From Marinilactibacillus sp042660675 (GTDB lineage: Bacteria; Bacillota; Bacilli; Lactobacillales; Carnobacteriaceae_A), in assembly GCF_042660675.1 (NCBI RefSeq), contig NZ_JBHSUL010000004.1, positions 1 to 5,287 of the forward strand: a stretch of 5,287 nt of DNA. The letters are read 5' to 3'. Each line of letters begins with the position of its first letter. Positions within the stretch are counted from its first letter, which is position 1. Shown here piece by piece: positions 1 through 5,239 of this stretch. The notes beneath the pieces were generated by a model, which was given only the letters and a program-made list of their open reading frames with translations, had not been told where the DNA came from and did not search any database. The position numbers were made by a program, and so were the translations under genes.

Positions 1-48
1 CCAATCGAGTATCGACGAACTCATACAAACGAGTGTAAAATAGCATAA
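1..48 (+). CDS. IS3-family transposase OrfB, C-terminal fragment (5' end outside window)
   Basis: Reading frame 1 gives PIEYRRTHTNECKIA followed by TAA. The PIEYR segment matches the conserved end of IS3-family OrfB transposases (usually S-P-V/I-E-Y-R), just after the DDE integrase (rve) domain, which would lie upstream of the window. In IS3 elements OrfB is normally made as an OrfAB fusion by programmed -1 frameshifting and catalyses copy-out/paste-in transposition. Only the non-catalytic tail is visible, so whether the protein is intact cannot be judged. The call rests on the short motif plus the terminal repeat that follows; the two together are convincing. Confidence 0.8.
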   Translation, partial: PIEYRRTHTNECKIA

Positions 49-74
49 AAAAACAGAGCAGAATATCTGCTCTG
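47..74 (-). terminator. Hairpin terminator facing inward at the IS right end
   Basis: CAGAGCAG (54-61) and CTGCTCTG (67-74) form a perfect 8-bp stem around the loop AATAT. Read on the minus strand the stem is followed at once by seven T (53-47), the form of a Rho-independent terminator; on the plus strand it is followed by six A, so it should work only weakly there. It would stop minus-strand transcription, for example readthrough from the gene at 157-519, before it runs antisense into the transposase. Confidence 0.6.
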
Positions 75-80
75 AAAAAA

Positions 81-99
81 GTCTAACTTTTTGGGGTCA
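81..99. repeat. Terminal inverted repeat (right end) of the IS3-family element
   Basis: Plus-strand GTCTAACTTTTTGGGGTCA, which is TGACCCCAAAAAGTTAGAC reading inward. It agrees with the left-end repeat at 5191-5209 at 16 of 19 positions, including GACCCC and GTTAGAC. The TG...CA termini fit IS3-family ends. The IS/chromosome junction is placed at 99/100. Confidence 0.8.
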
Positions 100-156
100 C
101 TATAGCTTGAGCACAGATAACGAACTAGTCTTTTTTTAAATTCAAGTTGATTATAC

Positions 157-519
157 TTATTTCATTGAACGTTCATCGGGTACAACATGGCTCTTAAGCA
201 ACCAAGAGTGGAAGAACCATTCAAAGATTGCGATACCCGCAGAAGCAACTAAACTTTCAAGGAAATAACTTTCCCCTAAAGCAAGGTATAGATAACCCCA
301 AAGAATTGCTAAGGCACCACCCATGTCCACAACAGTAGCAACGATATTGCCAATTTTTCTTAAAACTAAAAGGTCTCCAATAACATAAATCATTAAGGAA
401 ACAATCGCGCCACCAATTACAGCATGCATAAGCGGGATATTCCAGATCAATGATAGAACAATCCACGAAATTAAAATAATCGCAATTGATTTAATGACGA
501 TAGCTTTCAAATGTTTCAT
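157..519 (-). CDS. DUF2512 (YndM-like) small integral membrane protein
   Basis: This 120-residue protein has four hydrophobic stretches long enough to cross the membrane (about residues 6-26, 31-52, 59-81 and 86-104), short polar ends and no cleavable signal peptide. The central block Y-V-I-G-D-L-L-V-L (45-53), N58 and A61-x-x-x-D65 resembles the signature of DUF2512 proteins such as Bacillus YndM, which I recognise from memory; the function of that family is unknown. It looks somewhat shorter than Bacillus relatives, mostly at the C-terminus, but ends in a normal charged tail. The ATG is supported by a strong minus-strand AAGGAGG (527-531 core) seven bases upstream. It is transcribed divergently from pycA across about 210 bp and appears monocistronic here. 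No function should be inferred beyond membrane localisation. Confidence 0.8.
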   Translation of the reverse strand: MKHLKAIVIKSIAIILISWIVLSLIWNIPLMHAVIGGAIVSLMIYVIGDLLVLRKIGNIVATVVDMGGALAILWGYLYLALGESYFLESLVASAGIAIFEWFFHSWLLKSHVVPDERSMK

Positions 520-668
520 TTTATTTCCTCCTTTTTTTAAGATAAAATTATCATATAACTATTTTTCGAATTAAACAAACAATAAAACTTGTGTTTTTGC
601 TTTGTGTTAACGAACGACTTTCAAAGTAGGAAGAGTAAAAAGTTTTTGATTCCAAATATAGAAATGTC

Positions 669-677
669 TGGTAAAAT
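669..677 (+). promoter_or_regulatory. Extended -10 promoter for pycA
   Basis: TG-G-TAAAAT (TG 669-670, hexamer 672-677) is a perfect extended -10 start with a hexamer one base off TATAAT. The -35 region at the right spacing (ATTCCA, 649-654, 17-bp spacer) is poor; a better TTGATT at 646-651 sits 20 bp away. Transcription would begin near 684 and give a leader of about 47 nt before the TTG start. No convincing operator (cre, PurBox, CodY type) was seen in 540-720. A minus-strand promoter for the divergent gene must lie in the same gap; GATAAT (552 to 547) is a possible -10, without a good -35. Confidence 0.5.
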
Positions 678-718
678 GGTAAGATAATCATGAGTTATAG
701 TTTCGAAATAATGAGTAA

Positions 719-725
719 GAGGTGA
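719..725 (+). promoter_or_regulatory. Shine-Dalgarno site GAGGTGA that sets the pycA start
   Basis: GAGGTGA is a seven-base match to the AGGAGGTGA complement of 16S rRNA. GAGG ends eight bases before the TTG at 731, ideal spacing. The GTG at 722-724 lies inside this site and has no usable Shine-Dalgarno of its own at the right distance, so it is unlikely to be the start. Confidence 0.75.
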
Positions 726-730
726 AGGAA

Positions 731-3700
731 TTGGAAAAGGTACTTGTAGCAAATAGAGGCGAAATTGCGATTCGAATTTTTCGGGCTTTGACTGAATTGG
801 GAATCGATACAGTAGGTGTATATGCTCAAGAAGATGAAAAAAGTGTTCATCGTTTTAAAGCAGATGAAGCTTACTTGGTTGGGAAAGGTAAAAAGCCAAT
901 AGATGCTTATTTAGACATAGAAGACCTTATCCGTATTGCTAAAGATTCTGGTGCGGATGCTGTTCACCCAGGTTATGGATTCTTATCAGAAAATTTGGAC
1001 TTTGCCAAGCGATGCCAAGAAGAAGGAATCACATTCATTGGTCCAACTACGAATCAATTAGATGTATTTGGAGATAAATTAAAAGCGAAAAAAGTAGCAT
1101 TAGAAGCAGGAATACCAACAATTCCAGGTACAGAAGATGCTATCCATACAATCGATGAAGTTGTGGAATTTGCAAACACTTACGGCTATCCAATTATTAT
1201 GAAAGCTGCTCTTGGGGGCGGTGGACGTGGTATGCGTGTGGCATTCAACGAAGAAGAAGCGATTGATGGATTCAAGCGTGCTCAAAGTGAGGCAATTGCT
1301 GCTTTTGGTCGTGGAGATATCTACGTTGAACGTTATATCCAAAACCCTAAACATATTGAAGTACAGATCCTTGGAGACACCCATGGGAATCTTGTTCATT
1401 TGTTTGAAAGAGATTGCTCTGTTCAGCGTCGCCATCAAAAAGTTGTAGAAGTTGCACCGTGTGTTACATTGTCGGATGAAGTCAGAGAAGAACTTTGCCA
1501 GACTGCTGTTAAATTGATGAAACATGTTGAGTATGTTAATGCAGGGACCGTTGAGTTTCTACTTGAAGGGGAAAATTTCTTCTTTATTGAAGTCAACCCA
1601 AGAGTCCAAGTAGAGCATACAATATCAGAAATGATTACAGGGATAGATATAGTCCAATCACAAATTTTAATTGCCCAAGGTAAAGATCTTCATAAAGAAG
1701 TAGGGATACCGCATCAAGAAGATATAAAGCTCATTGGCGCGGCGATTCAATGCCGTATTACTACAGAAGATCCTTTGAACCAGTTTTATCCTGACACAGG
1801 AAAAATCAACACATACCGCTCTCCGGGTGGCTTTGGAGTACGTTTAGATTCAGGGAACGGCTTCCAAGGTTCAGTGATCACACCGTTCTTTGATTCTTTA
1901 CTTGTTAAAGCTTCTGTTCATGCGACGGATTTTGCCGGTGCTGTTCAGAAAATGGGAAGAGTCTTGAAAGAATTCCGTATTAGAGGGGTCAAGACGAATA
2001 TTCCTTTCTTAGCTAACGTAGTCAAACATCCAGATTTTATATCTGGTAATGCTTCGACAACCTTTATTGATCAAACACCAGAACTGTATATTTTCCCTAA
2101 AACACAAGATAGAGGAAATAAAACTTTACAATATATCGGGAATGTTACCGTTAATGGATTTCCAGGTATTGGTAAGGTAGATAAAGAACCATTGAAACCG
2201 TCAAGAATGCCAGGAAAATTGATTCTTCCAGAAAAAGATATTATCAGACCTAAAACCTTGCTTGATCAGCAAGGTCCTGAAGCTGTTACTAAATGGATTC
2301 ATGAGAAGGATGCTGTATTACTGACAGATACTACTTTTAGAGATGCGCACCAGAGTCTTTTGGCAACTCGAATGAGAACAAAAGATATGTTGCAGATTGC
2401 TGATAAGATGGAACAAGGGATTCCTGAATTATTCTCTCTTGAAATGTGGGGCGGGGCGACATTTGATGTTGCTTACCGATTCTTGAATGAAGATCCATGG
2501 GAAAGATTAAGTAAACTTAGAAAGAAAATGCCAAATACTTTATTCCAAATGTTATTTAGAGGATCAAATGGTGTAGGTTACGAAAACTATCCAGATAACG
2601 TTTTGGAGAAGTTTATTCAGGTGTCTGCACAGAATGGGATCGATGTATTCCGAATTTTTGACAGTTTGAACTGGATTCCACAGATGGAAAAAAGTATTCA
2701 ATATGTCCGTGATAATCACAAGATTGCTGAAGCAACGATTTGCTACACAGGGGATTTAAATGATCCATCCCAGACAAAATACACAATGGATTATTATAAG
2801 AAGATGGCAACAGAACTTGAGCAAGTCGGCGCCCACATTATTGCAATCAAAGATATGGCGGGGCTACTTAAACCTCATGCTGCATATCGTCTAATTTCGG
2901 AACTTAAAGAAACGGTTGATGTACCGATCCACTTGCACATGCATGATACGAGCGGAAATGGCGTCTATACCTATGGTGCGGCTATCCGAGCTGGGGTTGA
3001 TATTGTGGATGTTGCTCAAAGTGCTTTAAGTGGAAAAACAAGCCAACCAAGTATGGGGAGTTTGTATTACGCCTTAGAAAACACAAAGCGTGCACCTGAA
3101 ATCAATATCCAAAATGTTGAATACATTAATAGATACTTTGAAGATGTCCGGAAATCTTATGCTGTATTTGAAGAAAAAATGCCAGCAGCTTCAACGGAAG
3201 TTTACAAGCACCAAATGCCTGGTGGTCAATATACAAACTTGAAGCAACAAGCAAAAGGTGTTGGTTTAGAAGATAGATGGGACGATTTAAAGGCTATGTA
3301 TGCTGTAGTCAACGATATGTTTGGTGATATTGTCAAAGTGACGCCTTCTTCAAAGGTTGTTGGAGATATGGCACTATTCATGGTTCAAAATGATTTATCT
3401 GAAGAAGATATTTTCAACAAAGGTAACAGTCTGAACTTCCCACAATCCGTCGTAAGCTTCTTTAAAGGAGAATTGGGTAGACCAGAAGGTGGTTTCCCTG
3501 AAGAACTGCAGAAAATCATTTTGAATGGTCAAGAACCCATTGAAGGACGTCCAGGGGATCATAGAGAACCATTAGATTTCAACGCACTAAAAGAAGAAAT
3601 GGCTGCTTTCCTCGAAAGAGAACCAAGTATCGAAGAAATGTTGAGCTATGCGATGTATCCACAAGTATTCAAAGATTTTATCTTTTTCCAGAACACTTAT

Positions 3701-4162
3701 GGGGATATCACGAAATTTGATACGGCTTCCTTCTTCTATGGTATGAGAACCGGAGAACAAATTGAAATCAGTATTCAAAAAGGTAAAACACTGATTATCA
3801 AGCTAAACCAGATTGGTGATCCGGATTCTGAAGGAAATAGAGTCTTGTATTTCGAATTGAATGGTCAAGGTAGACAAGTAGAAATCAAAGATAAGAGTAT
3901 TACCAATACAAAAGCAGTACGCAAAAAAGCAGAACTATCAGATAAAGGTCATATTGGCGCAACGATGCCTGGATCTGTATTACAGATACTGGTTAGTCGT
4001 GGGGATAAAGTCGAAAAAGGAGAGCCTGTGATCATTACAGAATCTATGAAAATGGAAACAACCATTCGATCAGGCATTTCAGGTACGATAGAACACTTGT
4101 ATGTGGCTGAGGGAGATCAAATCGAGACGAATGATCTACTAATCGAAATCGAAACAAAATAA
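731..4162 (+). CDS. pycA: Pyruvate carboxylase (biotin-dependent, single chain)
   Basis: Converts pyruvate, bicarbonate and ATP to oxaloacetate in the cytoplasm, as a homotetramer in this family; it refills the TCA branch and feeds aspartate. The 1143 residues match the usual length of about 1145. Order of domains: biotin carboxylase (about 1-450) with V-L-V-A-N-R-G-E-I-A at the N-terminus, ATP-grasp loop GGGGRG (162-167), and catalytic K237, E275, E287, N289, R291 (by analogy with E. coli AccC); carboxyltransferase (about 525-800) with TDTTFRDAHQ, metal ligand D538, lysine K707 in IKDMAG (the carboxylated one) and the HMHD histidines 736/738; allosteric/linker region; and a C-terminal biotinyl domain with biotin lysine K1107 in ESMKMET. 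All catalytic positions I looked for are present and the frame is unbroken. The TTG start gives MEKVLVANRGE, the normal family N-terminus; an upstream GTG at 722 would add three residues but lies in the Shine-Dalgarno. It is monocistronic: own promoter, and a terminator right after TAA. Residue numbers count from the TTG. Confidence 0.97.
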   Translation: MEKVLVANRGEIAIRIFRALTELGIDTVGVYAQEDEKSVHRFKADEAYLVGKGKKPIDAYLDIEDLIRIAKDSGADAVHPGYGFLSENLDFAKRCQEEGITFIGPTTNQLDVFGDKLKAKKVALEAGIPTIPGTEDAIHTIDEVVEFANTYGYPIIMKAALGGGGRGMRVAFNEEEAIDGFKRAQSEAIAAFGRGDIYVERYIQNPKHIEVQILGDTHGNLVHLFERDCSVQRRHQKVVEVAPCVTLSDEVREELCQTAVKLMKHVEYVNAGTVEFLLEGENFFFIEVNPRVQVEHTISEMITGIDIVQSQILIAQGKDLHKEVGIPHQEDIKLIGAAIQCRITTEDPLNQFYPDTGKINTYRSPGGFGVRLDSGNGFQGSVITPFFDSLLVKASVHATDFAGAVQKMGRVLKEFRIRGVKTNIPFLANVVKHPDFISGNASTTFIDQTPELYIFPKTQDRGNKTLQYIGNVTVNGFPGIGKVDKEPLKPSRMPGKLILPEKDIIRPKTLLDQQGPEAVTKWIHEKDAVLLTDTTFRDAHQSLLATRMRTKDMLQIADKMEQGIPELFSLEMWGGATFDVAYRFLNEDPWERLSKLRKKMPNTLFQMLFRGSNGVGYENYPDNVLEKFIQVSAQNGIDVFRIFDSLNWIPQMEKSIQYVRDNHKIAEATICYTGDLNDPSQTKYTMDYYKKMATELEQVGAHIIAIKDMAGLLKPHAAYRLISELKETVDVPIHLHMHDTSGNGVYTYGAAIRAGVDIVDVAQSALSGKTSQPSMGSLYYALENTKRAPEINIQNVEYINRYFEDVRKSYAVFEEKMPAASTEVYKHQMPGGQYTNLKQQAKGVGLEDRWDDLKAMYAVVNDMFGDIVKVTPSSKVVGDMALFMVQNDLSEEDIFNKGNSLNFPQSVVSFFKGELGRPEGGFPEELQKIILNGQEPIEGRPGDHREPLDFNALKEEMAAFLEREPSIEEMLSYAMYPQVFKDFIFFQNTYGDITKFDTASFFYGMRTGEQIEISIQKGKTLIIKLNQIGDPDSEGNRVLYFELNGQGRQVEIKDKSITNTKAVRKKAELSDKGHIGATMPGSVLQILVSRGDKVEKGEPVIITESMKMETTIRSGISGTIEHLYVAEGDQIETNDLLIEIETK

Positions 4163-4172
4163 ATTGAATAGA

Positions 4173-4223
4173 ACAGCGCGCTTTATCTATTGATTCAATC
4201 AGTAGTGAAGCGCACTGTTTTTT
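4173..4223 (+). terminator. Rho-independent terminator of pycA
   Basis: ACAGCGCGCTT (4173-4183) pairs with AAGCGCACTGT (4208-4218) in an 11-position stem with one C/A mismatch (4177/4214). A small ATTG/CAAT hairpin can form in the 24-nt loop, and the stem runs into six T (4218-4223). It begins ten bases after the pycA stop codon and separates pycA from purR. Confidence 0.85.
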
Positions 4224-4225
4224 AA

Positions 4226-4238
4226 ATTTCCGAACAAT
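4226..4238 (+). promoter_or_regulatory. PurBox: PurR operator in front of purR
   Basis: ATTTCCGAACAAT matches the PurR operator consensus AWWWCCGAACWWT at all 13 positions (consensus from memory, from Bacillus subtilis and Lactococcus lactis work). It lies two bases after the pycA terminator T-run and about 73 bp upstream of the start point predicted for purR. B. subtilis sites are usually paired as inverted boxes; only a poor second match (around 4258-4270) is seen here. The single upstream position is more like the Lactococcus arrangement, where PurR activates. Direction of control is therefore undecided. Confidence 0.75.
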
Positions 4239-4269
4239 TACTAAAAATGTCAAAGAATTAACTAGGTTT

Positions 4270-4298
4270 TTAACACGATAAGATGTAGAATAGATAAT
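4270..4298 (+). promoter_or_regulatory. Sigma-A-type promoter of purR
   Basis: TTAACA (4270-4275) and GATAAT (4293-4298) are each one base off the consensus hexamers, with an optimal 17-bp spacer. Transcription should start near 4305, giving a leader of about 35 nt. An overlapping TAGAAT (4286-4291) is a weaker alternative -10. Confidence 0.7.
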
Positions 4299-4326
4299 GT
4301 AGAAATCGAATGTACGTTAAATAAAA

Positions 4327-4332
4327 GAGGTG
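4327..4332 (+). promoter_or_regulatory. Shine-Dalgarno site of purR
   Basis: GAGGTG, with GAGG ending nine bases before the TTG at 4340. It supports the TTG start; nearby GTG codons at 4332 and 4336 are in another frame. Confidence 0.7.
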
Positions 4333-4339
4333 TACGTGT

Positions 4340-5164
4340 TTGAAGATAAAAAGAAGTGAAAGACTGATCGATATCACCAATTACTTGCTGGAGCATCCGC
4401 ATACGTTAGTATCGCTTACGTTTTTCTCAAAAAGATATGAGTCTGCAAAATCTAGTATAAGTGAAGATTTGACGATTGTTAAAAAGACCTTTTTAGAAAG
4501 AGGTATCGGTATTCTAGAAACGGTTCCAGGAGCCGCTGGTGGTGCAAGATACATACCAAAAATGAAAAGAGAAGATATTGAAGCTTTCATCGAAGAACTA
4601 TCTGCAGAACTAAATCATTCAGAACGATTATTGCCGGGTGGATATGTTTACTTATCGGATATGCTTGGTCAGCCAGACTGGTTAAGAAAGATTGGGCGAG
4701 TAATTGCGTCTTTTTATATGGATAAGAAAATCGATGCAGTGATGACAGTTGCAACTAAAGGTGTGCCGATTGCACAAGCTGTTGCGACTTATCTAAATGT
4801 ACCTTTTGTGATTGTCCGTAGAGATTCAAAAGTAACAGAAGGATCCACTGTAAGTATCAATTATGTATCAGGATCATCTTCACAGAGAGTGGAGAAGATG
4901 GAACTTTCTCGTCGTAGCCTTAAGAGGGGATCTAGAGTCTTGATTGTAGATGATTTCCTTAAAGGTGGAGGAACAGTCAATGGTATGAAGAGCTTGATTG
5001 AAGAATTTGATGCAGAACTAGTAGGGGCTACTGTAATCGCAGAAAATATTTATCAAGGGGTACGCTCTATTGATAATTATACAGCGCTGCTTAAAGTGAA
5101 GAGTGTAGACGTTGAGCATAGAACAATACAGGTTGTTCCGGGAAACTTTTTGACATCATTATAG
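4340..5164 (+). CDS. purR: Purine operon regulator PurR (Bacillus type, PRPP-binding)
   Basis: DNA-binding regulator of purine synthesis genes; in this family PRPP binding signals low purine and counteracts repression (B. subtilis) or promotes activation (L. lactis). It is unrelated to the LacI-type PurR of E. coli. Of the 274 residues, about 1-75 form the winged-helix domain, with RYESAKSSISEDL (32-44) and VPGAAGG (62-68) as in B. subtilis PurR. About 76-274 is a type I phosphoribosyltransferase fold with LPGGYVYLSD (98-107), the flexible-loop region VTEGSTVSINYVSGSS (165-180) and the PRPP loop VLIVDDFLKGGGTVNG (200-215), with the acidic pair D204/D205. The family uses this fold for sensing, not catalysis. 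The protein ends just after GNFL, slightly shorter than the roughly 285-residue B. subtilis protein; no sign of damage. The TTG start gives MKIKRSERL, which aligns with the family N-terminus. A promoter and PurBox lie upstream. An IS begins 26 bases after the stop, so any original downstream neighbour is displaced. Confidence 0.96.
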   Translation: MKIKRSERLIDITNYLLEHPHTLVSLTFFSKRYESAKSSISEDLTIVKKTFLERGIGILETVPGAAGGARYIPKMKREDIEAFIEELSAELNHSERLLPGGYVYLSDMLGQPDWLRKIGRVIASFYMDKKIDAVMTVATKGVPIAQAVATYLNVPFVIVRRDSKVTEGSTVSINYVSGSSSQRVEKMELSRRSLKRGSRVLIVDDFLKGGGTVNGMKSLIEEFDAELVGATVIAENIYQGVRSIDNYTALLKVKSVDVEHRTIQVVPGNFLTSL

Positions 5165-5190
5165 ACGACAAAAAAGCTATGGAATTGCGC
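5165..5190 (+). other. Possible left arm of purR's native terminator, cut by the IS
   Basis: Directly after the purR stop lies AAAAAAGCTATGG (5170-5182) and then AATTGCGC (5183-5190). An A-run leading into a mixed sequence is what the 5' half of a bidirectional terminator looks like, but no matching 3' arm occurs before the IS begins. The missing arm may lie beyond the IS, outside the window. This is inference from the shape of the sequence only. Confidence 0.3.
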
Positions 5191-5209
5191 CGACCCCCAG
5201 AAGTTAGAC
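5191..5209. repeat. Terminal inverted repeat (left end) of the IS3-family element
   Basis: CGACCCCCAGAAGTTAGAC. It differs from the right-end repeat (81-99, read inward) at positions 1, 8 and 10 only. Such differences occur between the two ends of one IS as well as between related elements, so they do not show whether the two ends come from the same IS type. Confidence 0.8.
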
Positions 5210-5238
5210 CTAAAATCTAACTTCTGGGGGTCTTTTTT
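5192..5238 (+). terminator. Hairpin with T-run at the IS left end, doubling as purR terminator
   Basis: GACCCCCAGAAGTTAGA (5192-5208) and TCTAACTTCTGGGGGTC (5216-5232) form a perfect 17-bp stem with a 7-nt loop, followed by six T (5233-5238). It has the form of a strong Rho-independent terminator for transcription coming from purR. The GGGGGT at 5226-5231, the only Shine-Dalgarno-like element before the orfA ATG, is inside the stem, so readthrough RNA would also be translated poorly. Confidence 0.7.
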
Positions 5239-5239
5239 A

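Larger units (their letters stand above)
1..99 (+). mobile_element. Right end of an IS3-family (IS150-like) insertion sequence, cut by the window start
   Basis: This stretch holds the 3' end of a transposase reading frame (stop at 46-48), a hairpin, and a terminal inverted repeat ending GGGGTCA at 99. The layout orfB end, short non-coding tail, then right repeat is that of an IS3-family element transcribed on the plus strand. Its terminal repeat, read inward as TGACCCCAAAAAGTTAGAC, agrees at 16 of 19 positions with the IS left end near 5191, so the two belong to the same or closely related elements. The exact last base (98 or 99) cannot be fixed without the other end and the target duplication. 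Confidence 0.85.

Noticed and set aside
606..618. PurBox-like GTTAACGAACGAC upstream of pycA
   Set aside because: Only 9 of 13 consensus positions match and the central CCGAAC is broken, so a PurR link to pycA is not supported.
540..720. Riboswitch, T-box or attenuator in the pycA leader
   Set aside because: The predicted leader is only about 47 nt and has no stable hairpin or terminator.
690..725. Eleven-codon reading frame (ATG at 690, TGA at 723-725) just before the pycA start, as a possible leader peptide
   Set aside because: It has no Shine-Dalgarno site, would begin only about six bases after the predicted transcription start, shows no runs of regulatory codons, and its end simply overlaps the pycA ribosome site. 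Chance is enough to explain it.
1212..1448. Plus-strand 78-residue frame inside pycA
   Set aside because: It is out of frame with intact pycA, which needs this stretch for the ATP-grasp domain; the translation shows no family resemblance.
1100..1525. Antisense 141-residue open frame inside pycA, and shorter ones at 2613-2810, 3587-3778 and 4044-4253
   Set aside because: They lie opposite the well-conserved pycA frame, have no ribosome sites or recognisable domains, and are shadows of it.
4258..4270. Second, inverted PurBox before purR
   Set aside because: Beyond the GG and T-run the match is poor and the spacing (19 nt) is off the usual 16-17 nt.
4381..4590. Antisense 69-residue frame inside purR
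   Set aside because: Shadow of the conserved PurR DNA-binding domain; no ribosome site.
102..5180. ATAGCTT at 102-108 is complementary to AAGCTAT at 5174-5180, as if the two flanks were halves of one stem
   Set aside because: Seven bases in AT-rich DNA is weak, and the orientation would need a rearrangement for which nothing else speaks.
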